A stretch of 64,000 nucleotides of DNA from Pragia fontium DSM 5563 = ATCC 49100 (GTDB lineage: Bacteria; Pseudomonadota; Gammaproteobacteria; Enterobacterales; Enterobacteriaceae). Numbering within the stretch: position 1 is the first letter of the stretch; every line of letters starts with the position of its first letter. Location of the stretch: contig NZ_FOLW01000008.1 in assembly GCF_900112475.1 (NCBI RefSeq), positions 82,535 through 146,534 of the forward strand, given 5' to 3'. The translations under genes and the position numbers were made by a program. This document shows, one piece after another, positions 9,869-19,731 of this stretch. The notes below the pieces were generated by a model that was given only the letters and a program-made list of their open reading frames with translations, was not told the origin of the DNA and searched no databases.

Positions 9869-11725
9869 ATGCGGGCATTGTGGCAAATCATTGTCGCCAT
9901 CTTCAAACTGAGTTGGCGCGTTCTTAATTTTATCCGTCAGGCCTTTTTCAATCTGATATTTCTCATTGTGTTATTGGTGGGTTTAGGGGCTTACCTTCAG
10001 GTTCAAGATGCTAATCAGCGTCCGGAGAAAGGCGCTCTGTTGGTTAACCTAAGCGGGACTATTGTTGACACGCTTAGCTCCGATATCAAGCTACGCCAAT
10101 TGAGCCAAGAACTCATCGGCGGCAATAACGAGGTACAGGAAAACTCGCTGTTCGATATCGTTAAACAGATTCGTTATGCCAAAGACGACGAAAAAATTAG
10201 CGGTATGGTTCTATCATTGAACAACTTTGTCGGCGCCGACCAACCTTCGCTAAAATATATCGGTAAGACGCTAAAAGAGTTCAGAGACAGTGGTAAACCG
10301 ATCTATGCCATCGGCGATAGCTATTCTCAGGGACAATATTATCTGGCCAGTTTTGCCAATAAAATTTATCTGTCTCCGATGGGGGATGTTAGTTTGCCTG
10401 GTATCGCCACCAACGGTTTGTACTACAAGTCGCTGCTGGATAAGTTAAAAGTCACCACCAATATCTTCCGTGTTGGCACCTATAAATCAGCCGTTGAACC
10501 CTTTATTCGTGACGATATGTCACCAGAAGCTCGTCAAGCCGATAGCCGTTGGGTCAATGCCTTATGGTCTAACTACTTGACCGATGTTGCCGCTAACCGT
10601 GGCCTTTCCGTTGGCGAGGTTTATCCAGAGCCGACACAATTGATTAAACAGTTGAAAGCCAGCAATGGGAACACCGCTGAGTTTGCGCTAAACAGCAAAC
10701 TGGTCGATGCCATCCATTCTCGTGCTGACATCGAGAAAGTGCTAACCAAAGAATTTGGCTGGAATGAAAAGAATAAAAACTTCAATTTCACCAGTATTTA
10801 TAATTATCAGATCCCCGATCCTGAGCCAAAATACGAAAAAGACGCTGAAATTGCAGTTATTTTCGCTAACGGAGCTATCGTTGACGGTCCTGAAATGCCG
10901 GGAATGGTAGGTAGCGATACCACTGCCAAACTGTTACGCGATGCTCGTTTAGATGACAATGTTAAAGCAGTCATTCTAAGAGTTAACAGCCCAGGCGGTA
11001 GCGTAACCGCTTCAGAAATGATCCGAGCTGAAGTTCAAGCCGTGAAAGATGCCGGAAAACCGGTGGTTGTTTCTATGGGAGGACTGGCAGCATCAGGCGG
11101 GTACTGGATATCAACACCTGCTGACTATATTATCTCCAGCCCAAGTACGCTAACCGGCTCTATCGGCATTTTTGGTGTCATTAATACCTTTGAAAACTCC
11201 CTTGATGCCATTGGCGTTCATACCGATGGGGTCGCAACATCACCTCTCGCAGAGGCGACCATAACCAAACAGCTGCCGCCGCAATTTGCCGAAATGATGC
11301 AGTTAACGATTGAAAATGGCTATAAAACGTTTATCAATCTGGTCGCCAAAGCCCGCAATAAAACACCGGCGGAAGTGGATAAATTAGCCCAGGGAAGAGT
11401 CTGGATTGGTTTAGACGCTAAAAATAACGGGCTGGTTGATATGCTTGGGGATTTTGATGATGCCGTTAACAAAGCTGCTGAGCTGGCCAAGTTAGAGAGC
11501 TATGATCTTAAATGGACTAAAAATGAACCTGGCTTACGTGATATTTTATTAGGTCAGGCCTCTATTTCAGTCAATAGCTTGCTGCCAGAAGCGTTTAAAA
11601 TCCAGCTCCCGGCACCGTTACAACAGGTGGCGGATGATATGAATAAACAACCTGGATTTTTCGGTAATATGAACGATCCGGGACATCGTTATATCTACTG
11701 CTTAAGCTGTAGCTATTCCAATTAA
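9869..11725 (+). CDS. sppA: Protease IV (signal peptide peptidase SppA)
   Basis: Inner-membrane serine protease with a Ser-Lys dyad that degrades released signal peptides and other membrane peptides. The protein is 618 aa, the E. coli length. One N-terminal membrane segment (about residues 25-44) precedes tandem S49 domains. The catalytic Lys is Lys206 in RVGTYKSAVEPF, and the nucleophile is Ser409 in MGGLAASGGYWIS. The start ATG at 9869 follows ACGGAGCAAAT. It lies upstream of ansA-pncA as in E. coli, with a strong terminator in between. Confidence 0.97.
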   Translation: MRALWQIIVAIFKLSWRVLNFIRQAFFNLIFLIVLLVGLGAYLQVQDANQRPEKGALLVNLSGTIVDTLSSDIKLRQLSQELIGGNNEVQENSLFDIVKQIRYAKDDEKISGMVLSLNNFVGADQPSLKYIGKTLKEFRDSGKPIYAIGDSYSQGQYYLASFANKIYLSPMGDVSLPGIATNGLYYKSLLDKLKVTTNIFRVGTYKSAVEPFIRDDMSPEARQADSRWVNALWSNYLTDVAANRGLSVGEVYPEPTQLIKQLKASNGNTAEFALNSKLVDAIHSRADIEKVLTKEFGWNEKNKNFNFTSIYNYQIPDPEPKYEKDAEIAVIFANGAIVDGPEMPGMVGSDTTAKLLRDARLDDNVKAVILRVNSPGGSVTASEMIRAEVQAVKDAGKPVVVSMGGLAASGGYWISTPADYIISSPSTLTGSIGIFGVINTFENSLDAIGVHTDGVATSPLAEATITKQLPPQFAEMMQLTIENGYKTFINLVAKARNKTPAEVDKLAQGRVWIGLDAKNNGLVDMLGDFDDAVNKAAELAKLESYDLKWTKNEPGLRDILLGQASISVNSLLPEAFKIQLPAPLQQVADDMNKQPGFFGNMNDPGHRYIYCLSCSYSN

Positions 11726-11733
11726 TCCTATTC

Positions 11734-11762
11734 AAGCCCGGTTCTCACTACCGGGCTTTTTT
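11734..11762 (+). terminator. Rho-independent terminator of sppA
   Basis: Stem AAGCCCGG / CCGGGCTT with a 9-nt loop, followed by a run of T. It begins 9 nt after the sppA stop. Confidence 0.88.
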
Positions 11763-11840
11763 CTATCCGGCCAGTACGTTTTAATCCCCTGCTGAATCTT
11801 CTATAATGAAAATCCCTTCCGGTAAGCGATTTGAATACTC

Positions 11841-12866
11841 ATGCAAAATAAGCAAAAGAAATCGATTTACGTTTCCTATACTGGCGGCACTATTGGCATG
11901 CACCGTTCTAAGCATGGCTATATTCCCGTCTCTGGCCATCTACAGCAGCAGTTGGCCCAAATGCCTGAGTTCCATCGGGACGAGATGCCTGAATTTGTGA
12001 TTAACGAATATCATCCACTGATTGATTCTTCAGATATGACCCCGCAAGACTGGCAAAATATTGCTGATGATATTTATCAGAACTATCAACGTTATGATGG
12101 TTTTGTCATTCTACACGGCACCGATACCATGGCTTTCACCGCCTCAGCCCTCTCGTTTATGCTGGAGAATCTTGGGAAGCCCGTTATCGTCACTGGCTCA
12201 CAAATTCCATTAGCTGAACTGAGGTCGGATGGGCAAACCAATTTGCTCAACGCGCTCTACGTTGCCGCTAATTATCCTATTAACGAAGTTTGTCTGTTTT
12301 TCAATAACAAACTATTTCGCGGCAACCGCACCACGAAAGTTCACGCCGACGGCTTTGACGCCTTTGCTTCACCGAATTATCCTGCTTTACTTGAAGCCGG
12401 TATTCATATAAAACGCATCGCCTCACCAGACCCATTTGTCCATTCTGGTGCCTTTAAGATTCATCCTATTGCGCCTCAACCGATCGGCGTTATCACTATC
12501 TATCCGGGTATTTCGGCGGAAATTATCAGCAATTTTCTACGCCAACCGGTTAAGGCCTTAATTTTGCGCTCATATGGCGTTGGCAATGCGCCACAACGTC
12601 CGGATTTACTCGAAGAACTCCGCGATGCTGCTCAACGGGATATTATCGTGGTTAATCTGACACAATGCCTGTCCGGTCGGGTTAATATGGATGACTATGC
12701 GACGGGTAATGCCCTATCTCACGCAGGTGTGATCAGTGGATTTGATATGACTGTTGAAGCAGCCCTAACCAAACTACATTTTCTGTTAAGTCAGAACTTA
12801 CCGGTTAGCGAAGTACGGTCACTGATGCAAAAAAACCTGTGCGGTGAATTAACAGAAAATGAATAA
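11841..12866 (+). CDS. ansA: L-asparaginase I, cytoplasmic
   Basis: Hydrolyses L-asparagine to aspartate and ammonia in the cytoplasm. The protein is 341 aa (E. coli 338) with no signal peptide, which separates it from the periplasmic AnsB at the window end. The two threonine sites are visible: Thr14 in VSYTGGTIGM and Thr94-Asp95 in LHGTDTMAF. The allosteric type I family shares the same C-terminal domain seen here (ALILRSYGVGNAP). pncA starts 13 bp after the stop, so the two form an operon, as in E. coli. Confidence 0.96.
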   Translation: MQNKQKKSIYVSYTGGTIGMHRSKHGYIPVSGHLQQQLAQMPEFHRDEMPEFVINEYHPLIDSSDMTPQDWQNIADDIYQNYQRYDGFVILHGTDTMAFTASALSFMLENLGKPVIVTGSQIPLAELRSDGQTNLLNALYVAANYPINEVCLFFNNKLFRGNRTTKVHADGFDAFASPNYPALLEAGIHIKRIASPDPFVHSGAFKIHPIAPQPIGVITIYPGISAEIISNFLRQPVKALILRSYGVGNAPQRPDLLEELRDAAQRDIIVVNLTQCLSGRVNMDDYATGNALSHAGVISGFDMTVEAALTKLHFLLSQNLPVSEVRSLMQKNLCGELTENE

Positions 12867-12879
12867 TTTAGGAGTGACA

Positions 12880-13503
12880 ATGAAGAAGGCCTTGCTTCTG
12901 GTTGACCTACAACATGATTTTTGCCTGAATGGCGCATTAGCCGTTCCTGATGGCGATGAGGTTATTCATGTCGCCAATCAAGCTATCCATGTTTTTCATC
13001 AGCGTGGCTGGCCAATTATTGCCACTCTTGATTGGCATCCGGCAAATCACAAAAGTTTTGCCGTTAATTCTGGCGGCCAAATCGGAGAGTCAGGCTTGCT
13101 GAACGGCTTGCCTCAAATATGGTGGCCGGTACACTGCGTTCAAAATACCCATGGCGCATCTTTACATGAAAAACTCGAACAACAGCAGATAACCACCTTG
13201 ATCTATAAAGGTCAAAATAGCGAAACGGATAGCTATAGCGCCTTCTTTGACAATGATAAACGCTCCTCCACACCACTCCATGACTGGCTAACGGAACAGA
13301 ATATCCGTCAACTGGTTATTATGGGATTAGCCACTGATTACTGTGTTAAATTCACCGTTCTCGATGGTCTGGAATTAGGTTATCAAGTTGAAGTTCTCGC
13401 TGCCGGCTGTCGAGGCGTTAATCTACAGCCAACCGATAGTGAACAAGCCCTGACAGATATGATGGAGCAAGGCGCAAAAATCATTCAGCTACAGCAGCTT
13501 TAA
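12880..13503 (+). CDS. pncA: Nicotinamidase/pyrazinamidase
   Basis: Deamidates nicotinamide to nicotinate, which PncB (also in this window) feeds back into NAD. 207 aa from the ATG at 12880, which lies 7-8 nt after AGGAG; an upstream in-frame ATG at 12859 overlaps ansA and has no ribosome site. Catalytic triad Asp9, Lys110, Cys155 (ATDYCVKFT); metal ligands Asp51, His53 and His57 in DWHPANH. Second gene of the ansA-pncA operon, and the pairing of two amidases is conserved in enterics. Confidence 0.96.
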   Translation: MKKALLLVDLQHDFCLNGALAVPDGDEVIHVANQAIHVFHQRGWPIIATLDWHPANHKSFAVNSGGQIGESGLLNGLPQIWWPVHCVQNTHGASLHEKLEQQQITTLIYKGQNSETDSYSAFFDNDKRSSTPLHDWLTEQNIRQLVIMGLATDYCVKFTVLDGLELGYQVEVLAAGCRGVNLQPTDSEQALTDMMEQGAKIIQLQQL

Positions 13504-13577
13504 TTCAAGGATTCTTTAGCGTTAATGAAAAAACACCGTTTCTTGCTGAATCGTTTTTGTTAATTATTCGCTAAAAA

Positions 13578-13985
13578 TCAGCCAATACTCTCTTCTCCGG
13601 TTTGTTCATCAACAAATTTCATCGATGCAGAGTTGATACAGTAACGTTTTCCAGTTGGCGGAGGTCCATCTGGAAACACGTGTCCTAAATGGGCATCACA
13701 ATGGCCACAACGAATTTCCACTCGATGCATATTATGAGAGTTATCATCAAGATAACGAACAGCCTCCGGTGAAATAGCCTGAAAGAAACTCGGCCAGCCA
13801 CAGCCAGAATCAAATTTAGTATCAGAATAAAAAAGTGGAGAATCACAGCAAATACAATAGTAAGTCCCTAACTTTTTATTATGTAAAAGATGCCCTGTAT
13901 AGGGTGATTCTGTTCCTCGATCCTGCGTAACGAACCGTTGTAGCTCTGTCAGCTGGTTAACTTTATTATTCAATTTGTTAGCCAT
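13578..13985 (-). CDS. msrB: Peptide methionine (R)-S-oxide reductase MsrB
   Basis: Repairs oxidised methionine (R-sulfoxide) in proteins, using thioredoxin. The protein is 135 aa (E. coli 137). A zinc site is formed by Cys44, Cys47, Cys93 and Cys96 (CICC and CGHC). The catalytic cysteine is Cys116 in [12 protein letters not shown], and GCGWPSF carries the usual second cysteine. Divergent from gapA, as in E. coli. The 360 bp between them hold the gapA promoter and otherwise show no gene. Confidence 0.96.
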   Translation of the reverse strand: MANKLNNKVNQLTELQRFVTQDRGTESPYTGHLLHNKKLGTYYCICCDSPLFYSDTKFDSGCGWPSFFQAISPEAVRYLDDNSHNMHRVEIRCGHCDAHLGHVFPDGPPPTGKRYCINSASMKFVDEQTGEESIG

Positions 13986-14261
13986 ATATTTCCCCTATAC
14001 CTGCATGCGGGCAAAAAATTAATTTCCGCGCCAATTATAACAATAAATTAACAACGAAGCAGGGAATTTATTCACTAAAACGTCATTCATTGCCATCCAC
14101 CACCAATAATTACCAAATTCCCCCTGAAAAGGGTTATAATTATCGAATCGGCACCCGATGAACCACCATTAAAGTACAAAAAAACAGCAGTTCTTTGTGT
14201 CTACTGCATAGTGATTTAGCATTTTTTTTGTGATTGCTAACAATGATTGACACGATTCCGC

Positions 14262-14289
14262 TTGACGTTTTGCAAGGTTTTTGTAATTT
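14262..14289 (+). promoter_or_regulatory. gapA sigma-70 promoter
   Basis: TTGACG (14262-14267) and TAATTT (14284-14289) with 16 bp between them, set in a sequence almost identical to the E. coli gapA promoter region (GATTCCGCTTGACG, GGTTTTTGTAATTTTAC). A TGTGATTGCTAACAATGAT at about 14229-14247 contains a CRP-type half site, TGTGA. The rest of the gene-free gap 13986-14345 is AT-rich with nothing else I can name. Confidence 0.8.
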
Positions 14290-14324
14290 TACTGGTAGGT
14301 TATGAAATTCACTTCATTCACTAA

Positions 14325-15341
<1,017 letters not shown>

Positions 15342-15368
15342 GATAGTGAGTCACATCTGATTTTAAGA

Positions 15369-15393
15369 GGGCAGCTTAACCGCTGCCCTTTTT
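15369..15393 (+). terminator. Rho-independent terminator of gapA
   Basis: Stem GGGCAGC / GCTGCCC with a 6-nt loop followed by TTTTT, 28 nt after the gapA stop. Confidence 0.92.
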
Positions 15394-15443
15394 ATTGGCG
15401 CTATACTATGCTGCAATTCAAGTATGATAAAAAGGCCAACGCT

Positions 15444-16316
15444 ATGTCAGACTCTCTTTTCTCTCTACCAATAGAACAACAACTCACACCTTCTCTAACG
15501 CTACGCAAAAAAGATGATTTATCCATCATCGTGATTAACCATCCAAAAGCAACTGCGGCTATCGCTCTACAAGGCGCGCATCTGCTATCGTGGCAGCCCA
15601 AGGGTGAAATGCCTGTCATATGGCTAAGTCAATCCAGCCAGTTTAAAACCGGTGCCGCTATTCGCGGTGGCGTTCCTATTTGTTGGCCTTGGTTTGGCAA
15701 AGCAGGGACGCCTTCTCATGGCTTTGCCAGAAATGAGCTTTGGCAATTAACTGAGCACAGTGAAAATGAAGATGGCGTCTGGTTGACGTTTTCACTGGAA
15801 GATAATCCACATACCCGCCAAATATGGCCTTATGCATTTCGTTTAATCGCGCGAATAAAAATCAACACCACCTGCGAAATCGAGTTGGAATCTCACGGTG
15901 ATTATCCTGTCACTTGCGCTTTGCATACCTATTTGAACATTGCCGATATTAGCCAGGTTAATGTTTCAGGCTTGGGTGGTCACTACATGGATAAAGTGAT
16001 TGGTGGTGAACATGATTCCACTGAGAAGGCGTTAACCTTTAACGGCCCCATCGATCGCATTTATACTCAGCCAGAATCCGTCAGCCTGATTCAGGATCCC
16101 GTTGCTGGCCGTTCCATTGAAATTCATCACCGCAATGCGACTGATGTTGTTACCTGGAATCCCGGCGCAGAAGGTGCCAGTGGCATGAGTGATATGGAAA
16201 ATGACGGATATAAAACCATGGTTTGTGTAGAAACTGCCAGCGTTAGTAATCCTGTGGATGTGCGTAATGATAGACCACAGCGCCTGTCATCGATTATTTT
16301 ATGTCGTAGGAATTAA
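15444..16316 (+). CDS. yeaD: Glucose-6-phosphate 1-epimerase (YeaD)
   Basis: Aldose-1-epimerase-fold enzyme that interconverts alpha and beta glucose-6-phosphate. 290 aa from the ATG at 15444, chosen because AAAAAGG lies about 7 nt upstream and the length matches E. coli (294); an in-frame ATG at 15408 overlaps the gapA terminator flank. Family motifs: LQGAHLLSWQP, RGGVPICWPWFG, HGFARN, CALHTYLNI and MSDMENDGYKTMVCVE. It follows gapA, as in E. coli, suggesting a link to sugar phosphate metabolism. yeaE, next in E. coli, is absent; a structured repeat and then mipA follow. Confidence 0.93.
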   Translation: MSDSLFSLPIEQQLTPSLTLRKKDDLSIIVINHPKATAAIALQGAHLLSWQPKGEMPVIWLSQSSQFKTGAAIRGGVPICWPWFGKAGTPSHGFARNELWQLTEHSENEDGVWLTFSLEDNPHTRQIWPYAFRLIARIKINTTCEIELESHGDYPVTCALHTYLNIADISQVNVSGLGGHYMDKVIGGEHDSTEKALTFNGPIDRIYTQPESVSLIQDPVAGRSIEIHHRNATDVVTWNPGAEGASGMSDMENDGYKTMVCVETASVSNPVDVRNDRPQRLSSIILCRRN

Positions 16317-16350
16317 TTGGGTTGAAATGCTTGTCAGTTAAAATTAATAA

Positions 16351-16651
16351 CAGCGAAAATTTCGGCCGCTATTAGTACAGAGAATAAATCAACATAGGTG
16401 TCCGTGGCCGAGCAGAGGCGCTAAGGCGAGCGCCTCTGCACTCCACGCCTTCGCCCCCGAATCCAGGTCGCTGCGCAACTCCCCTCCGCCTTCGCTCGGG
16501 TTAACGCACCGGCGCTGATTCGTTCCTGACGAAGCAGCGCCTCATCCTGCATCCTTGCTGGATGTGCTCCCTCTCTCAGTTGTCGGCTGAATTCCAGCGC
16601 TCAATAGAAAGGGAAAAAGACAAAACTCACTCATCACATGGTCTTAACCAA
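16351..16651 (+). repeat. Dispersed structured intergenic repeat, long copy (A)
   Basis: Shares its 5' part (16351-16445) and 3' part (16597-16651) with the short copy at 28542-28693. The first 43 bp differ at only five positions. The core is a perfect 10-bp hairpin at 16413-16438 (CAGAGGCGCT / AGCGCCTCTG). Between the shared halves lie 151 extra, visibly GC-rich bp flanked by imperfect direct repeats (CTGCACTCCA at 16436-16445, CTGAATTCCA at 16587-16596). They contain a two-part hairpin at 16511-16541 (GGCGCTG / CAGCGCC with TTCGT / ACGAA inside) and a smaller one, GCATCC / GGATGT. It lies between convergent yeaD and mipA and accounts for the 387-bp gene-free gap. It matches neither REP nor ERIC consensus from memory. 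Confidence 0.8.
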
Positions 16652-16703
16652 TCCACATAACAGATAAATCAGCCTCAACGATAAACAAGTCAGCTTTAAT
16701 CTT

Positions 16704-17453
16704 TTAGAAAGTATAAGTAATACCGGTAGCGATCAAGGCGGTATATGACTTATCAACCATTGGGCTATCTTTTACTTCACTGTCTAAACGCGTATATCGC
16801 GCAGTGGCAAATGCACTCCAGTTCGGGTTAAAGCGATAATTCGCAGTTAATTCAGCGTAAGGAGACCAGCTGCTACCCGCATTATATTGTTCCAGACCGC
16901 TACGGCGAGATTCATGCCCTGAAATACCATAGTAGTAATCATTAAAGTTACTGCTATACCAACTAACACCTACTCCCGGTGTCAACTTCAGGTTATCAAT
17001 ATTGAAAGCGTATAAATACGCACCTTCAGCACGTAATCCATTACTGGTATTCAGCATATCAGCAGCAATAGAGGTACGGAGAATACCCCAATCAGCAATA
17101 TGCTTATATCCTATTCCACCCATCATCGTGGAACGGCGCTTATCCAGCTGTTTCATCTGGTGGTCATCACTTTTACTTGGGCGAAAATGCAAAGGTGAAT
17201 AATAAACATCCAGAGACAGTTGGTTTTCTGCATCTTTCCAAAGATAGGTGCCAGCAACAGCGCCGCGGAAGAAGAAATTATCCCCTTCATAACCGATCAT
17301 TGGAAACGGTAAAACGTCGTTATCAACATCTTTATAAGGATACATTTCAATAGCCGCACTGGCCCCTAATGACCATGTATCCGCATTTGCAGCCGGCGCT
17401 ACCAAAACCATTCCCAATACACACGAACTTAAAAAAACATTACTCGATCTCAT
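16704..17453 (-). CDS. mipA: MipA/OmpV family outer-membrane protein
   Basis: Outer-membrane beta-barrel of the MipA/OmpV family. E. coli MipA is described as a scaffold linking MltA and the peptidoglycan polymerase PBP1B. 249 aa from the ATG at 17453, which has GGAG 6-7 nt upstream (E. coli 248). An N-terminal signal peptide (about 24 residues, ending near APAANA) is followed by alternating amphipathic strands and a C-terminal TGITYTF ending in Phe, typical for BAM substrates. It lies close to gapA-yeaD as in E. coli, but here abuts pqiC, a different chromosomal block in E. coli. Confidence 0.9.
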   Translation of the reverse strand: MRSSNVFLSSCVLGMVLVAPAANADTWSLGASAAIEMYPYKDVDNDVLPFPMIGYEGDNFFFRGAVAGTYLWKDAENQLSLDVYYSPLHFRPSKSDDHQMKQLDKRRSTMMGGIGYKHIADWGILRTSIAADMLNTSNGLRAEGAYLYAFNIDNLKLTPGVGVSWYSSNFNDYYYGISGHESRRSGLEQYNAGSSWSPYAELTANYRFNPNWSAFATARYTRLDSEVKDSPMVDKSYTALIATGITYTF

Positions 17454-17525
17454 TACTATCTCCGTTTGTTTCAGTAACGCAAACAATCACACTAACCATT
17501 ACGTTACTATCTTAATTACTTTCCA

Positions 17526-18095
17526 TTAATTGTTTAATGACTTAGCAATAGCTTCAGCTTCCTGCTGCCAAGCCTTAGCTAAGGTATGCACTAGCTCATC
17601 ATAGCCATCTTTTTGTAATGGCATCTCAATATCAAACGGCCTACGAGTAATTTGTTCACCGCGCTGCAATATCCAGTAACCGTTGACCACAGCATATCCA
17701 TCATAACGACCATGGAAACCATTAATCGTGACGCGTAAAATATCCATATCGCTACTACCACCAATCGGCTGAGCGGATACAATCCATCCGCTAAGTAGCG
17801 CGTTCAGATTATTGGTCAACGATTGTTTTAGCTGTTGCTCAAGGCCACTGCCCCATAAGTTATTATTAGCAATCGTGTATTTTACATCGCTGGTCTGATA
17901 AGCAATGCCAGTTCCGGTCAAGAAGTCCGCAACAGTGACATTTTCAATCCAAAGCTGCTTACCGGAATTAACCGCAATTTCAGCTACGCTGTTTGTTTTA
18001 GCCGCAACCGCTGGCAGTTGATAATAAGATACCTGAGTCTGACTGCTACAAGCACTTAATAGCAGCGCAATGGCTATAATATTCTTTTTCATCAT
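17526..18095 (-). CDS. pqiC: PqiC, outer-membrane lipoprotein of the Pqi lipid transport system
   Basis: Periplasm-facing lipoprotein that docks the PqiB tube at the outer membrane. The protein is 189 aa (E. coli 187). The lipobox LLSAC places lipidated Cys at residue 16. The rest is an ABC-transport auxiliary fold (YYQLPA, LWIENVTVADFLTGTGIAYQ, LNALLSGWIV). The start overlaps the pqiB stop by 4 nt (ATGA), so translation is coupled. Last gene of pqiABC. Confidence 0.94.
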   Translation of the reverse strand: MMKKNIIAIALLLSACSSQTQVSYYQLPAVAAKTNSVAEIAVNSGKQLWIENVTVADFLTGTGIAYQTSDVKYTIANNNLWGSGLEQQLKQSLTNNLNALLSGWIVSAQPIGGSSDMDILRVTINGFHGRYDGYAVVNGYWILQRGEQITRRPFDIEMPLQKDGYDELVHTLAKAWQQEAEAIAKSLNN

Positions 18096-19720
18096 TTGCT
18101 ATTGGCCTTTTTGGGCTGAGGATCATTAGCACTTGGCGCTTCGAATACCAGTGCATTACTCTTTTGGTTTAATTTCTGCAAGATAGGCTGTAATTCGCGC
18201 ATCACCTGTTCGAGACGCTGCATATCAGAAACCATAGAACTGTATGCTGTCGATCCCGGTTGGAATCCTTTCAAACTGCGATTCAGTTCATTAAGCGTTT
18301 TCTGCATATCTTTCGGTAAGTTATTGGTTTCTTTACTGGAAAGAATAGCATTCAAGCTAGCCATAGTTTTGCGGGTTTCTTTCAATGTCTGCGTCATTTC
18401 AGCCAACATTGGCTCAACCGGCATATTATTAACTTTATCCAAAACCTGCATCAGACGTTTTTGAATTTCGGTCAACCCACCACTTACCGATGGAATCAAT
18501 GGATGTCCGTAAACCTCTTTCGGCCCTTTCCACGGTTTAGCATCAGGATAGAAATCCAAATCGACAAACAGAGAACCGGTTAACAAGTTGCCCGTCTTTA
18601 ATGATGCTCTTAGCCCGTTATCAGTGACTGAGGAAAGTAAATGAGCCTTCAGATCGAAATCTTTGCCAAAACGATTCTGAATTCTATCCGGTTCAATACG
18701 AATTAACACCGGAACGTAGTAGTTCTTATTCTTGGTCATTTTCAATTCAGGCATATAGAACGGCACTTCCGAAACCGTACCCACTCTGATACCACGAAAC
18801 TCGACCGGAGCGCCGGGAATCAGACCGCGAATAGAATCTTCAAAATAGAGTAAGAAATCTTCATGTCGGGTATATAACGATTCCTGGATGCTTTTCTGAT
18901 CGGCATAAAGCTCAAATTCATCCAAGTCTTTTACCGGATCGCCCATCGACCAGCCGTTTGGTAAATCAAAACTGACTCCACCGGTCACTAACGTATCCAG
19001 TGAAGCCATCTCAACCCGAACCCCCTGAGATGACATATCAAATGCAATACCGCTATCTTGCCAAAAACGCACGTTGCTGGTCACCAGACCACGATAAGCG
19101 TCCATAATAAACAGCTTATAGCGCATCACACGCTCTTTAGCGTCAAACTCGCTGCTTTCAACGGTCCCTACGCGAAAACCACGAAACAGCACCGGATCAC
19201 CGGCATTCAGGCGACTGGGTTGTTTACTTTCCAGTTCAATACGCAAACCTTTGGTATCTGAAGAGGCTAAAGGAGCAGCGTCTTGCAGAGTAAATTCGTT
19301 TTCTACCTGCTTATCCTGCCCCGGTAATAATTCAATATACGCACCGGATAACAGCGTGCTTAAACCCGAGACCCCTTCTCGACCAATCTGTGGCTTCACA
19401 ACCCAAAATACCGAACCTTTGTTCAGTAGTTTTTCCATACCATCATGGAGGCGAGCCGTGATAATAACCTGCTTTAAGTCCTCACTTAAGTTAACCGTTT
19501 CTACCATCCCGATATCAACGTTACGGCTTTTGATGGCCGTTTTTCCCGCATCAATACCTTCAGCAGATACCGCAATTAAGGTGACCTTTGGCCCTTGTGT
19601 ACTAAAATGGTAAAACAGAATCCATGCACCAATAAGTACGGTGACAATAGGAATGATCCACACCGGCGACCAGCGCTTTATTTTTTCAATTTTTGCTACG
19701 TCCTGATAATTATCCTGCAC
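18092..19720 (-). CDS. pqiB: PqiB, MCE-domain periplasmic lipid-transport tube
   Basis: Forms hexameric rings and a long coiled-coil tube that spans the periplasm for lipid transfer between membranes. The protein is 542 aa (E. coli 546). An N-terminal membrane anchor (about residues 17-37) is followed by three MCE domains (about 42-135, 160-250 and 285-395; PVLFRGFRVG and PVEFRGIRVG mark the second and third) and a C-terminal helical region rich in Leu/Met/Gln. The start is GTG at 19718-19720, with AAGGAGCC 5 nt upstream. The gap to pqiA is 11 bp. Confidence 0.95.
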   Translation of the reverse strand: MQDNYQDVAKIEKIKRWSPVWIIPIVTVLIGAWILFYHFSTQGPKVTLIAVSAEGIDAGKTAIKSRNVDIGMVETVNLSEDLKQVIITARLHDGMEKLLNKGSVFWVVKPQIGREGVSGLSTLLSGAYIELLPGQDKQVENEFTLQDAAPLASSDTKGLRIELESKQPSRLNAGDPVLFRGFRVGTVESSEFDAKERVMRYKLFIMDAYRGLVTSNVRFWQDSGIAFDMSSQGVRVEMASLDTLVTGGVSFDLPNGWSMGDPVKDLDEFELYADQKSIQESLYTRHEDFLLYFEDSIRGLIPGAPVEFRGIRVGTVSEVPFYMPELKMTKNKNYYVPVLIRIEPDRIQNRFGKDFDLKAHLLSSVTDNGLRASLKTGNLLTGSLFVDLDFYPDAKPWKGPKEVYGHPLIPSVSGGLTEIQKRLMQVLDKVNNMPVEPMLAEMTQTLKETRKTMASLNAILSSKETNNLPKDMQKTLNELNRSLKGFQPGSTAYSSMVSDMQRLEQVMRELQPILQKLNQKSNALVFEAPSANDPQPKKANSK

Positions 19721-19731
19721 AATCAGGCTCC

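Noticed and set aside
16390..16600. A possible small gene or mobile-element gene in the GC-rich gap after yeaD
   Set aside because: No open frame with a ribosome site or transposase similarity; the segment is better explained as a structured repeat.
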